Counted from the first letter of the stretch, positions 48,656 to 58,251 are shown. The stretch is DNA of 64,000 bases from Methanobrevibacter ruminantium (GCF_016294135.1 NZ_JAEDCO010000002.1:41473-105472); one strand, 5' to 3'. Program-made: numbers and translations. The notes: a model not told the origin generated them from the letters alone.

Positions 48656-50098
48656 CTATTTTTCAGCCCCTTGAAGAGCAATAGGAACATAATCCTTAAA
48701 CCGTTCATCATCCAACAAGTCTGTATTTTCCAAAAGATACTTGCTTGTTATCTTATTGATTTTAAACAATTTTATTTGGCTATCGATATAACCTTCTTCT
48801 TTAATCAATCTAATGAGACCCTTTCCATATGTCAAGGAAGGATCTACAATCCTTTGCCTCATTGAATCAATAAGTGAACGACTGCCAATTCCTAATGTTC
48901 TGCACATATCATCAATTTCATCAAGAATTCTCAATCCCCACTCTTCCAAACTGATTTCCTCACCATCTTTAAGCAATTTCATATTATAATCATATGCAGA
49001 TTCAGCAGTCATTTCCTCATTGTAAAGAGCTTCCTCTTGCCAATTTTCATAATCTGACTCTTCAGCAATCAATGTATAAATTAGGAATAAATGGAGAAAA
49101 TCCATATCTTTTTTTGTCAATCCACATTTATAAAATGGATTGATGTCTAAAGTTCTGACCTCAAGATACTTGATTCCATCATTTTTCAAGGACAAAAGGA
49201 CATCACTTGGGTCTTTAGGCTTTAATCTGATTTGAGTATATAACTCCTTAGCTTGGGATAAACGGCCTTCATCAATGAAAGACTGAACATCCCTAGCAAA
49301 TTCATCTACAGAATTGTAACTAGGATATAAATGCTCTAAATTCTTATACCCACATGATGCATTCCTAAATGAAGGACCTCTTTCACTATAAACTCCCCCA
49401 CGATTATCGCTATTTTCCATCAATTTCGTACATTCTGGAGTGAAGGTATTGTGAGCTGCAACAGAACATCCTGTAAGGTAAATTATAAGCCAAACATAAC
49501 GAAGGTAATTTCTTGATATCTTTAGATAAAGCCTATTCTTAAATTCCTTATAGGAAATCCTTGAATCCTCATCACTCTCAATCTCACTGATATCCAAATT
49601 CTCATATAATTTTTCTATCAGTTCTTCCTTAAATGAAAAGTTAAAATGAATGCCTGAAATCAATTGCTTTCTAAGACCATATTTTTTAGCCAATCCTTTT
49701 CTATATTCCATTGACTCTTCTGCTAATTCTCTGCCTTTATATTTTGCAATTGGAATTTCGCTTGAATCCGGAAGGATGCAAGGCAATGACTGGAACCATA
49801 AGAACTCATCATCATCCAAAGAGCTGTTGACCAAATCTGACATGAATGAGAAGAATGAAAAGGCTTCATCGATTGTATCAAATGTTGGAGTGATGATCTC
49901 TATTTGGCTTTCTGAGAAATCTGTTGTTATGTAAGGATTTGATAATTTGTTTCCAAATATTTCAGAGTGTGGACTAAGTGAGAGCTCTCCATTTTCACGA
50001 ACTCTTAATCCTTCCCACTCTATACCAAAAGAGCCTTGTTTTAAGTCCTCTGAACTTGCATTCTTATGCAATTGAGATAAATTGAATATCCTATCCAT
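48656..50098 (-). CDS. gshA: Glutamate-cysteine ligase, GshA (E. coli/GshAB) type
   Basis: Makes gamma-glutamylcysteine from Glu, Cys and ATP. The 480-residue protein has the class of motifs seen in bacterial GshA and in the N-terminal half of GshAB: FGIEWEGLRV (24-33), NPYITTDFSESQIEIITP (54-71), SLPCILPD, and RKGLAKKYGLRKQLISGIHFN. It stops where GshA ends; there is no ATP-grasp GshB domain. GshA is uncommon in methanogens, so transfer from a gut bacterium is plausible (inference). ATG 50098 follows AGGTGTGATAAA. It is the last of three same-strand genes; 18 bases separate it from the next ligase. Confidence 0.87.
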   Translation of the reverse strand: MDRIFNLSQLHKNASSEDLKQGSFGIEWEGLRVRENGELSLSPHSEIFGNKLSNPYITTDFSESQIEIITPTFDTIDEAFSFFSFMSDLVNSSLDDDEFLWFQSLPCILPDSSEIPIAKYKGRELAEESMEYRKGLAKKYGLRKQLISGIHFNFSFKEELIEKLYENLDISEIESDEDSRISYKEFKNRLYLKISRNYLRYVWLIIYLTGCSVAAHNTFTPECTKLMENSDNRGGVYSERGPSFRNASCGYKNLEHLYPSYNSVDEFARDVQSFIDEGRLSQAKELYTQIRLKPKDPSDVLLSLKNDGIKYLEVRTLDINPFYKCGLTKKDMDFLHLFLIYTLIAEESDYENWQEEALYNEEMTAESAYDYNMKLLKDGEEISLEEWGLRILDEIDDMCRTLGIGSRSLIDSMRQRIVDPSLTYGKGLIRLIKEEGYIDSQIKLFKINKITSKYLLENTDLLDDERFKDYVPIALQGAEK

Positions 50099-50116
50099 TT
50101 TATCACACCTTTTATC

Positions 50117-51517
50117 CTATAAATCACCATAATCCTTAATGATTTTTTCTAAACTTATTCCTTCTTTCAATGAATCCAATATCCTTTTTCCAGGATTTGT
50201 TCTCTCATTTACATTTTTGTATAATGATTCTAAAAAGATTTCCTCACCGAGACCTCTTTCTTTCAATCCATCTTTTGCCAAATCCAAAACATCTCTTGCA
50301 AGACCATACAATTCATCCTTATCGATTGAACTTGGAATTTCAGTCCTTATTAATAATTTACGAAGCTCTGTACTGTTATAACAATCGTGAAATACCGGAG
50401 TGTTAAAAAATAGCTTTTCCAGTTCCTTTGTTTTATGTTTTAAGCCTACATGAAAAGCTGCAACAGACATAGAGTCCTTGATAGGTTGAGTACAAACACT
50501 TCTATACTCAAGAGTTCCTCTAAAAGTCAAATTAATAAACTTAAATGCTCTCAAATATTCAATATCATCTAAAGATGGCTTAAACTCAATGTCCCTATAA
50601 GACCCTTTGCAATAGCATTCCCCTACAATGGAATCAGTGTTGAAATAATCCTTTAAAGGCATTGAAGGGAAATTAATGTAAATCCCATCTCTCATTACAC
50701 AGTAAATGTTTAATGATTCAAGATAGGAAACCAATTCATTAATACTTTTAAATTCAATATCATACATTCCGATATTGTGTGGATTGACTCCATGAGTGCT
50801 GTACTCCCATAGGTTATCCCTAAAGCAAACGTAATCCTCATTATCCTCCAAAAGGACTGAATTGGAAAAGATTAACGCTTTGATTGGCTCCAATTTGGAA
50901 AACACATTTATGTTTTCAATCAAATCATCATATGGAACATCCAATTGAACCTGAGATGCACTGGAGAACATGCCGTATCCAGGATAATCATGGAAATACA
51001 TCAATGAATCTGAATAATTGTCTGCTGACTTCAAATGATTATAAAGCATCAGGTATCGTTCACTTGGAATTGGAATTTCATTATTGTATTTTCTATAAGG
51101 GTTTATCCCCATACCGCTTAAGGTGTGGTTATGACTTTCAAACTCTTCCTTAATGAAGTGGTAATATTCACCAAATCTTTCATTGATGGTGAATAAGTCC
51201 TCTTCCTTGCCCATTGCAAATTCAATGTTGTTATATGAACAGTCATAACATACAATGTCATCATTTTCACGATTTCTTAAAGCATAGACATTGCCTTCAT
51301 AATCTATGCCTTCAACTTCAAAAGAATTGAAATGATTCTTAAATGATTCAGTTACACGATGAACTATGTCAAAGTCCACCTCTTCCTTGTTCAAGTTGAT
51401 TATTGGAACCTCAATTTCTATCCCAATATACTCTTTTTTAGATTTTTTAGTAGATTCCAAAAACATCTGACAGATCTTTTCCCTTATCATTTCATCTGTA
51501 ATCGCATCATCTACCAT
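50117..51517 (-). CDS. GCS2/EgtA-like glutamate-cysteine-ligase-family protein
   Basis: 466 residues with a glutamate-cysteine-ligase fold unlike that of its neighbour. Seen: YIGIEIEVPI (30-39) for ATP/metal binding, YNNIEFAMGKEEDL as the second Glu-containing strand, SASQVQLDVPY and the Arg-rich FRGTLEYRSVCTQP near the end. These resemble GCS2 (PF04107) and mycobacterial EgtA. The substrate could be a Cys derivative, another amine or an amino acid; it is not deducible. Translation start ATG 51517 follows GGAGTTGATTAA. Function with the neighbouring GshA is inference. Confidence 0.78.
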   Translation of the reverse strand: MVDDAITDEMIREKICQMFLESTKKSKKEYIGIEIEVPIINLNKEEVDFDIVHRVTESFKNHFNSFEVEGIDYEGNVYALRNRENDDIVCYDCSYNNIEFAMGKEEDLFTINERFGEYYHFIKEEFESHNHTLSGMGINPYRKYNNEIPIPSERYLMLYNHLKSADNYSDSLMYFHDYPGYGMFSSASQVQLDVPYDDLIENINVFSKLEPIKALIFSNSVLLEDNEDYVCFRDNLWEYSTHGVNPHNIGMYDIEFKSINELVSYLESLNIYCVMRDGIYINFPSMPLKDYFNTDSIVGECYCKGSYRDIEFKPSLDDIEYLRAFKFINLTFRGTLEYRSVCTQPIKDSMSVAAFHVGLKHKTKELEKLFFNTPVFHDCYNSTELRKLLIRTEIPSSIDKDELYGLARDVLDLAKDGLKERGLGEEIFLESLYKNVNERTNPGKRILDSLKEGISLEKIIKDYGDL

Positions 51518-51674
51518 TTAATCAACTCCAATTCCAATTTAATTATCCTTTAAAAAGGATTAAATTCCATATTTCTAAAAATTCTAAATTTCTTTCCAAT
51601 TTTTCTAATAACTCACTAAAACATCTTCAAACATATTCAAGCAATATCTTAAACTTCAAAGAGCATAATATATA

Positions 51675-52478
51675 TTACCATACATTCTCCTCTTCAACAT
51701 CACTGCTTAAAGTGCTTGCAAATTTTTCAATGAACATAAGCTGCTCTTCAGTTTCAACATATTCAAATGAATGAGGTTTTGCCTTAAATAATAATTCTCC
51801 ATCTGAAAAGGAAATTACAGTATTCAACGGCACTTCCTTCCAATCACTTGAATCTAAAGCTTGAGTTGAAAAGAAAACGCTGTTTTCAGTTTTCAAATAG
51901 CATAAGGAATCCCTATAATTTGTGTGAACATACATCTGTTCCCCATCATAAACAATTAGATTCAACTTATTGGATAATGCCATAAAGCTTATCAAGTCAG
52001 AAACTATATCGAATCTTTCCTTTAAGCTTAAAGGTTCGCCTTTAAATGCCTCAAACTTGTTTATCAAATCAACAATACCTAGAAGAATTCTTTCAGAATC
52101 GGTTTCCCCCTCTTCCTCAGTGCTGTACTTACATAAATCTGGGCAGTCAAAAACTGTTCCATTATGAATAAGAGTCCATCTTCTACCTGCATTGTCTTTT
52201 TTAACGAAAGGATGGCAATTGTAAAAGTCCTTCACACCAATAGTGCCTAAACGAATGTGTGCTAAAACATTTTTAGAGATGATTGGATTCAATAGGATAT
52301 TTCCTAGCATAACACTGCTTCGAGCTTTTATAGGCTCTTTAAATACACTGAATTTTTCTGGATCTAAAATAGCCAATCCCCAACCGTGAGGATGCTCTTC
52401 ACAATGACTATAAAACTCCTTTAGATAATCATTAAGCTCTTCTTCCTTTGATGAACTAAATCCAAAGATCTCACACAT
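51675..52478 (-). CDS. Class II glutamine amidotransferase, YafJ/EgtC-like
   Basis: 267 residues. The N-terminal nucleophile Cys2 is present (MCEIFGFSS), followed by HPHGWGLAIL and HIRLGTIGVKDFYNCHPFVK plus WTLIHNGTV, the layout of Ntn-type glutaminases of the YafJ/EgtC group. No synthase domain is attached. EgtC removes gamma-Glu from a gamma-glutamyl thiol in ergothioneine synthesis, so a gamma-glutamyl hydrolase role alongside the two ligases is attractive. ATG 52478 has a strong AAAGGAGG. First gene of the trio, with a 157-bp gap to the next. Confidence 0.82.
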   Translation of the reverse strand: MCEIFGFSSSKEEELNDYLKEFYSHCEEHPHGWGLAILDPEKFSVFKEPIKARSSVMLGNILLNPIISKNVLAHIRLGTIGVKDFYNCHPFVKKDNAGRRWTLIHNGTVFDCPDLCKYSTEEEGETDSERILLGIVDLINKFEAFKGEPLSLKERFDIVSDLISFMALSNKLNLIVYDGEQMYVHTNYRDSLCYLKTENSVFFSTQALDSSDWKEVPLNTVISFSDGELLFKAKPHSFEYVETEEQLMFIEKFASTLSSDVEEENVW

Positions 52479-52836
52479 TTTTTACCTCCTTTCATTTTTT
52501 TAATAAAACAAACTATAGAAACATAAAAGTTTTATAACAATTGTTATATTTTTTATATTATTTAAATGTTTTAGTAGTAAACCAGGAAAATAAGAAAATT
52601 TTTTAGACATTTTCTAGAAATATACTGGAAATATATTGGAATATTGAAATATTTTCAGAAATATATAAAGACATTTTAAAAATATCTTAAAGATATATCT
52701 AAAAATATTTTAGAGTATAATAGGATTATGTTAAATATAGCTTAAAAGATTAACTAAATATATTACTAAATTTACTACCAATATACCACTAAATTGCTAA
52801 AATAATTATTAGATAAAAATTATAATATCAAAAATA

Positions 52837-52844
52837 TTTATATA
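52837..52844 (+). promoter_or_regulatory. Strong TATA box for the candidate RNA
   Basis: TTTATATA preceded by an A-rich BRE-like stretch (AAAAATA), the same octamer used by the tRNA-Ile gene. A transcript would start about 25 bases downstream, near 52866. Confidence 0.55.
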
Positions 52845-52865
52845 CTATAAAAATCATAACTAACA

Positions 52866-53090
52866 ATAACCTTTATGGGCGGGTTTTAAACTTATTTAAA
52901 ACTTTTATGATATTATTTTAATTTAAATGGATTGATTCCAGAGCAGGTAAATTATAGATTATAAAAATTATTTAGCTTATAATCAAATTTTATAACTATT
53001 TTTGTATCTATTTTTGATATAAGGCCACTTCAGATATCTAAAGTGACATTAGCCCATTGACCTGTGATTTTAATATTATATTTTTTATTT
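52866..53090 (+). ncRNA. Candidate structured non-coding RNA (novel), or long leader of rps3ae
   Basis: No ORF, but five helices are visible. ATGGGC (52875-52880) pairs with GCCCAT (53052-53057) and closes the region. Inside are GTTTTAAA/TTTAAAAC (52883-52902), TGGA/TCCA (52928-52940), GATTATAA/TTATAATC (52957-52984) and CACTT/AAGTG (53026-53045). GCAGGTAA (52943-52950) can also pair with TTGACCTGT (53057-53065) outside the closing helix, giving a pseudoknot. A TTTTTT run at 53081-53086 would terminate it. Ends are estimates. It does not look like RNase P, SRP or a tRNA. The region from 52479 to 52836 before it is AT-rich and empty apart from promoters. Confidence 0.55.
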
Positions 53091-53279
53091 CATCTAATGA
53101 TTATTCATCATGAGATCAATAAGCATTGGATTTAACTAAAACTTATATCATAGCTAGATTTCTATCCTATTTTATATTATATTATAGTTTAGCCATAGCT
53201 ATGTTTTATTTCAATAAAAAAACAAAAACAATTATTCTAAAAAATAATTACGTCAAAAATATAGAGAGGAATGATATAA

Positions 53280-53858
53280 ATGGCAAAGAAACAAAGACGT
53301 AGAGTACGTGACACTTGGAAAGAAAAATCTTGGTACACCATTAAAACTCCTGTAGCATTCGGAGACAAAGAAATCGGTACCACCCCTGCAAGAGACCCTG
53401 AACTCGTGTACGGAAGAACTGTAGAAGTAACCATGAGAGAATTAACCGGTGACTTCTCTAAACAATACATCAAATTACAATTTGAAGTAAATGATGTAAA
53501 TGGAAACATCGCAAACACTAAATTCACTGGACACAAAACCACTACTGATTACGTAAGAAGTATGATCAGAAGAGGAACCAGTAGAATCGATGCTCCTGTT
53601 ATTGTAACTACCCAAGATGATCGTAAATTAAAACTCCATGTATTAGCTGTAACTACCAGAAGAGCAAAATCTTCCCAACAAAAATACATGAGAGAAACCA
53701 TTAACGAACTAGTTACTAAAGTAGCTTCAGAAAAAACCTTTGATGAACTCGTAGAAAACTCTGTAAACGGTAGATTAGCTTCTGAAATTTACCACAAAGC
53801 TAAAAAAATCTATCCTCTTAAAAGAGTAGAAATCATCAAAAGTAAAGTATTAGAATAA
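53280..53858 (+). CDS. rps3ae: Ribosomal protein S3Ae (eS1)
   Basis: Small-subunit protein shared by archaea and eukaryotes. 192 residues, beginning MAKKQRRRVRDTWKEKSWYT, with VTMRELTGDFSKQYIKLQFE and DYVRSMIRRGTSRIDA. ATG 53280 follows GAGAGGAATGA. It is preceded by a long untranslated region that carries the candidate RNA and followed by the 10-bp repeat array. Confidence 0.97.
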   Translation: MAKKQRRRVRDTWKEKSWYTIKTPVAFGDKEIGTTPARDPELVYGRTVEVTMRELTGDFSKQYIKLQFEVNDVNGNIANTKFTGHKTTTDYVRSMIRRGTSRIDAPVIVTTQDDRKLKLHVLAVTTRRAKSSQQKYMRETINELVTKVASEKTFDELVENSVNGRLASEIYHKAKKIYPLKRVEIIKSKVLE

Positions 53859-53900
53859 ATTTTCTAATATTTTATTTTCTTTTTTATTTACTACTTTAAC

Positions 53901-53990
53901 TATTTTTTACTACTTTTTACTACTTTTTACTACTTTTTACTACTTTTTACTACTTTTTACTATTTTTTACTATTTTTTACTATTTTTTAC
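53901..53990. repeat. Nine tandem 10-bp units, phased T-tracts
   Basis: Exact 10-base periodicity: one TATTTTTTAC, five TACTTTTTAC and three TATTTTTTAC in a row, preceded by a degenerate unit. Runs of five or six T repeated every helical turn are expected to bend DNA. They also supply several T-runs suited to ending rps3ae transcription. The rest of the 53859-54290 spacer is AT-rich and empty. Confidence 0.85.
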
Positions 53991-54290
53991 AATTTTTATA
54001 ATCTTATAAAGCTATTTTTTACAATAAAACTGTTTTTAACCATATTTACAAATGCTTTTTACTAATTATACTCAAATTCCTATTTAAAAAAGCCAATTAA
54101 AAGCAAAAACTATTTAAATAAGTAAGAATATTTAATTAAATAAATAAAAACATTTAATAAAAATTAGAAACCAAATAATAACTAAGAAGAATTAAATTAG
54201 AATATTATTTCAAATAAAATCATATTCGACTAAATTGAATTTTAATTGAATCTAAATTAAATCAAATAATTACGTAATAGAAGTGATTCT

Positions 54291-54989
54291 ATGCATGAAG
54301 CATTTGTAATAAATTGGGGATATGTCATACTTCTGTTTATTTTAGGTGGAATAAGCTATAAAAGAAAAAGTTTAGACTTATTAGGTTCCCTTATAATGGT
54401 ATTTATGGGAATTACAATCATCTTTTCAGCAGGAGTGCCATGGTTCATTTTAATCGTGCTGTTCTTTGGTTTAAGCATATTTGCTACACGCTTTTCAAAA
54501 CCATACAAGAAGGAAATTGGCCAATATGAAAAGACAAGAACTGCAAAGAATGTAATCTCAAATGGATTGGTTGCTTTTTTAATGGCAGCATTTGGAAGTT
54601 ATTACCTTCCGTTGGCAGGAGGATTCATTGGGGCAGTCGCTACAGCTACAGCGGATACATTAGCTAGTGAAATAGGTGTTCTTCAAGAACCTCGCTTAAT
54701 AACCACTCTCAAGAAAGTGCCTGCTGGAACCGATGGTGCAATATCAATTTTAGGAACTTCTGCAGCAATTGTAGGTGCAGGAATAATTGGAATTGCTTCA
54801 TTCTTATTAGGGGTCATTTCAGATCCTTTAATAGCTATAAAAATTTCAGTTATCTCAGGAACTTTAGGTTGCTTTATTGACAGTATCCTTGGGGCAGTTC
54901 TCGAGAGAAGACATTACATAAACAATGAACATGTCAACTTGCTTGCTACTATCTGTGGGGCAATCATTGGTATCATTTCTGTAATGTAA
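54291..54989 (+). CDS. DUF92 (TIGR00297) membrane protein
   Basis: 232 residues with about six helices and the family signature AGGFIGAVATATADTLASEIG, followed by VPAGTDGAISILGTSAA. DUF92 relatives in plants and cyanobacteria act on phytyl phosphate; an isoprenoid-phosphate role in archaea is possible but unproven. ATG 54291 follows GTGATT. Confidence 0.82.
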   Translation: MHEAFVINWGYVILLFILGGISYKRKSLDLLGSLIMVFMGITIIFSAGVPWFILIVLFFGLSIFATRFSKPYKKEIGQYEKTRTAKNVISNGLVAFLMAAFGSYYLPLAGGFIGAVATATADTLASEIGVLQEPRLITTLKKVPAGTDGAISILGTSAAIVGAGIIGIASFLLGVISDPLIAIKISVISGTLGCFIDSILGAVLERRHYINNEHVNLLATICGAIIGIISVM

Positions 54990-55060
54990 AAACTTTAATT
55001 TTTTCATTTTTTTTAAACATTTTAACTCTTTTTTTTTTCAAAACTTTATTAATTTTTATT

Positions 55061-55108
55061 TAAAAGATATTTTAAAAGATATTTTAAAAGATGTTTTAAA
55101 AGATATTT
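55061..55108. repeat. Four tandem 12-bp units
   Basis: TAAAAGATATTT repeated four times (third copy TAAAAGATGTTT). Located in the 54990-55411 spacer before apgM, which otherwise is AT-rich, has a T10 run near 55029-55038 and no gene. Confidence 0.8.
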
Positions 55109-55411
55109 TATAAAGTAATATTTAATATTTTAAGTTTTTTCTCAATTTTACTTAATACAAATAAAATTTCAACTACTTTTTCAAGTTTTTTAAAAAAATA
55201 TCCACTAAAATAAAAACAAATTTTATAAGCATATAAATTCATATATTTTATTAATAGTAAATATTAATTGATTTAATATTACTTTTTAAATATTCAGATA
55301 TTTATTCAAATCTAAAATAAAAATTTTAATAAAAAATTAGAATTTTAATAAAAAATTAAAAATTAAATAAATAACTTTATTTCTATTTCAATTTATTGTG
55401 ATGGTGAAAAT

Positions 55412-56650
55412 ATGAAAGGATTAATATTGGTTATGGATGGGATGGCAGGCCGTCCTTTAAAAGAGCTTAACAATCAAACTACACTACAAGCAGCTAAAAC
55501 TCCAAATATGGACAAAATGGCAGAAAGAGGAATTACCGGATTAATGGATTCAATTGCTCCTGGAATCATTCCTGGAAGTGATACAGCACACTTATCCATT
55601 TTAGGCTACAACCCATATGAAGTATACACTGGAAGAGGCCCATTTGAAGCTGTGGGTGTTGGTGTAGGTGTTATTCCTGGAGACATAGCATTCAGATGCA
55701 ACTTTTCAACATCAGATGAAGATGGAATAATTACAGATAGACGTGCAGGAAGAATTAGAGATGGAACCGATGAAATCGTCGCAACCTTGAACACAATGAA
55801 AATTGAAGGGTATGAAGACATTGAAATCATCTTTAAGGAATCAACTGGACACAGAGCAGTTTTAGTGCTTAGGGGAGACGGATTATCCGGCAAAGTAAGC
55901 GATGCAGACCCTAAAGTGGAAGGAAATAAACCTAAGACAGTCAAAGCTCTTGACGGAAGTCCAGAAGCAGAAAAAACTGCAGACATATTAAACAAATTAG
56001 TAGCTAAATCTTATGAAATGACTAAAGACCATCCAGTAAATCTCAAAAGAATAGAAGAAGGTGAAGCACCTGCAAACATAATCATTCCTCGTGGTGCTGG
56101 GGAAGTGCCTGAAGTTGAATCAATAAACGACAAATATGAAGTGAACTCTGCATGTATCGCAGAAACAGGACTTATTATGGGTATTGGTCGCTTTGCAGGA
56201 ATGGATATCATTGAAATGGAAGATGTTACTGGTGGAACTGACACTAACCTCGAAAACATCAGAGACACAATCATAGACCAAGTAAACAATAGCGAGCATG
56301 ACTTCTTCCTAATCAATATTGATGGTGCAGATGAAGCAGGCCACGATGGTAATGCAGAGGAAAAATTGAAATTCATTGAAAAGGTTGACGAAGTCGTAAT
56401 GAGCGAACTCCTTAAATTGGAAGACTGCTATATCTTCTTAACTGCAGATCATTCAACACCTATTTCAGTTAAAAACCATTCAGGAGACCCAGTTCCTATC
56501 TTAATCAACGGTCCTGAAGTTAGAGTGGATGACGTTTGTGAATACAATGAATTTGCTGTTGCAAAAGGTGGCATGTGCAGAATCAGAGGTGCTGACGTGA
56601 TGAATATCATGACTGACTTAATGGGATATGCACATAAATTCGGAGCTTAA
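55412..56650 (+). CDS. apgM: 2,3-bisphosphoglycerate-independent phosphoglycerate mutase, archaeal type
   Basis: Interconverts 3- and 2-phosphoglycerate. 412 residues of the alkaline-phosphatase superfamily. Seen: MDGMAGRPLKEL with the first metal Asp, the catalytic Ser in IPGSDTAHLS (Ser56), GRGPFEAVGVGV, DGADEAGHDG and LTADHSTP metal ligands. ATG 55412 follows GGTGAAAAT. Followed 59 bases later by glmM. Confidence 0.95.
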   Translation: MKGLILVMDGMAGRPLKELNNQTTLQAAKTPNMDKMAERGITGLMDSIAPGIIPGSDTAHLSILGYNPYEVYTGRGPFEAVGVGVGVIPGDIAFRCNFSTSDEDGIITDRRAGRIRDGTDEIVATLNTMKIEGYEDIEIIFKESTGHRAVLVLRGDGLSGKVSDADPKVEGNKPKTVKALDGSPEAEKTADILNKLVAKSYEMTKDHPVNLKRIEEGEAPANIIIPRGAGEVPEVESINDKYEVNSACIAETGLIMGIGRFAGMDIIEMEDVTGGTDTNLENIRDTIIDQVNNSEHDFFLINIDGADEAGHDGNAEEKLKFIEKVDEVVMSELLKLEDCYIFLTADHSTPISVKNHSGDPVPILINGPEVRVDDVCEYNEFAVAKGGMCRIRGADVMNIMTDLMGYAHKFGA

Positions 56651-56709
56651 AATCAATAAACTAATGATGATTATATTTCACCATTTAATTCGATAAAAGG
56701 AGTTAAATC

Positions 56710-58056
56710 ATGACAAATAAAAAACTATTTGGAACTTCTGGAATCAGAGGTAAAATCGGTTCAGAGATTAACTCAGAACTAGCATTGAAAATAGGAAAAT
56801 CACTTGCCAAATACTTAAAAAACACCGGAAAAGTTGTTATCGGTTATGATACCAGAACCACCAATAGAATGTTGGAACAGGCCATTACCGCAGGACTCAT
56901 TGAACATGGAGTGGATGTTGTTAAGATAGGCATGGTGCCAACCCCTCTTGTAGGTTATGCAACTTTAAAACTTGATGCTGATGCCGGAATAATGCTTACT
57001 GCATCTCACAACCCATCACAGTACAATGGAATAAAGCTTTGGAATAAGAACGGAATGGCTTATACCCCAGAGCAGGAAGAGAAAATAGAGGAAATCTATT
57101 ATAATCAAGATTTCGGTAAAGTGGAATGGGACAAAATAGGCATTATAAGCCATAACGATGAAATCAAAAAGCAATACATCGATGACTTATTGGACATCGT
57201 AGACATTAAGCCTGGACTTAAAGTGGTTATTGACTGTGCATGCGGTGCAGGATCAGAACTTTCACCTATCATATTCAGAAAAGCCGGATGTGAAGTGATC
57301 ACCTTGAATTCACAAGTTGACGGATTCTTCCCAGGTAGGAACCCTGAACCGAATGAAGCAAATCTCTCAAGCCTAATGAAAGCTGTTGTAGCAACCGAAT
57401 CAGATTTGGGAATTGCACACGACGGTGATGCGGACAGAATGATTACCGTTGATGAAAAGGGAAGAGTTTCTGAGTTCGATAAACTTTTAGCACTTGTTTC
57501 AAAGAAATTCGGCGGAACTGTTGTAACCACCGTAGATGCAGGATTATGCATGGATGAAGCAATGGAAGAAGTTGGAGGAAAAGTTCTTAGAACCAAAGTA
57601 GGTGACGTAAACGTTGCTGAAGTCATGATTGAAGAAAATGCAAGCTTTGGCGGAGAACCATCCGGTACTTGGTTGCATCCAGACTTCTGCATGTGCCCAG
57701 ACGGAATATTGTCTGGTCTTAGAATGGCAGAAATCGTTTCCAAGGAAGGAAAATTATCTGAACTTCTTGAAAAATTCCATCAATACCCTCATATGAGAGA
57801 AAAGGTAATCTGTTCCAAAGAAGAGAAATTCAAAGTCATGGAAAACATGGAAGACCTCTTGAAGGATGCATTTGATGACATAAAGGACATCAATACAATT
57901 GATGGAATCAGATTAAGCTTCAATGATGGAAGCTGGGTTCTAGTCAGACCTTCTGGAACTGAAGATTATGTGAGAATAACTTTAGAAGCTAAAACAGAAG
58001 AAAAAGCTGAAGAAATCAAAGACACTTGCATTAAAATCATTAAAGAGAATATTTAA
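56710..58056 (+). CDS. glmM: Phosphoglucosamine mutase
   Basis: Interconverts glucosamine-6-P and glucosamine-1-P, feeding UDP-GlcNAc. 448 residues, with the four-domain phosphohexomutase layout: the phosphoserine in TASHNPSQYNG (Ser99), the metal loop DGDADRMI, the sugar loop GGEPSGT and the phosphate loop RPSGTEDYVR. Archaeal GlmM may also act on phosphomannose; the pairing with a GlmU-like gene downstream supports the amino-sugar role. ATG 56710 follows AAAAGGAG. Confidence 0.92.
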   Translation: MTNKKLFGTSGIRGKIGSEINSELALKIGKSLAKYLKNTGKVVIGYDTRTTNRMLEQAITAGLIEHGVDVVKIGMVPTPLVGYATLKLDADAGIMLTASHNPSQYNGIKLWNKNGMAYTPEQEEKIEEIYYNQDFGKVEWDKIGIISHNDEIKKQYIDDLLDIVDIKPGLKVVIDCACGAGSELSPIIFRKAGCEVITLNSQVDGFFPGRNPEPNEANLSSLMKAVVATESDLGIAHDGDADRMITVDEKGRVSEFDKLLALVSKKFGGTVVTTVDAGLCMDEAMEEVGGKVLRTKVGDVNVAEVMIEENASFGGEPSGTWLHPDFCMCPDGILSGLRMAEIVSKEGKLSELLEKFHQYPHMREKVICSKEEKFKVMENMEDLLKDAFDDIKDINTIDGIRLSFNDGSWVLVRPSGTEDYVRITLEAKTEEKAEEIKDTCIKIIKENI

Positions 58057-58251
58057 TTATTCTCTAAATTTTTTTATGAAAAAATAATTAGTTTTGATGA
58101 TTACGAATAAATTTTTGTAAATAAATTTTAAAAAGTAAAATAACAATCGAGAAAATAAAATCAAGAAAAAAAATAGTTAAGAAAATAGTTAAAAAAATAA
58201 AAAAGAAAAAGTTCTAATCAAACTTTAAAGCTTGAAGAGTTATCCGAAAAC

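Noticed and set aside
52866..53090. RNase P RNA, SRP RNA or C/D-box guide
   Set aside because: None of the conserved motifs of these classes was found (no RNase P P4 core, no SRP domain IV loop, no paired C and D boxes).
53901..53990. CRISPR-like array
   Set aside because: Contiguous 10-bp units without spacers, so not a CRISPR array.
55606..55995. Open frame of 129 codons antisense to apgM
   Set aside because: Entirely inside apgM, Ser/Pro-rich shadow with no motif.
57105..57743. Long open frame of 212 codons antisense to glmM
   Set aside because: Ser/Pro-rich with no family, no ribosome site, and lies wholly inside a strongly supported gene on the other strand.
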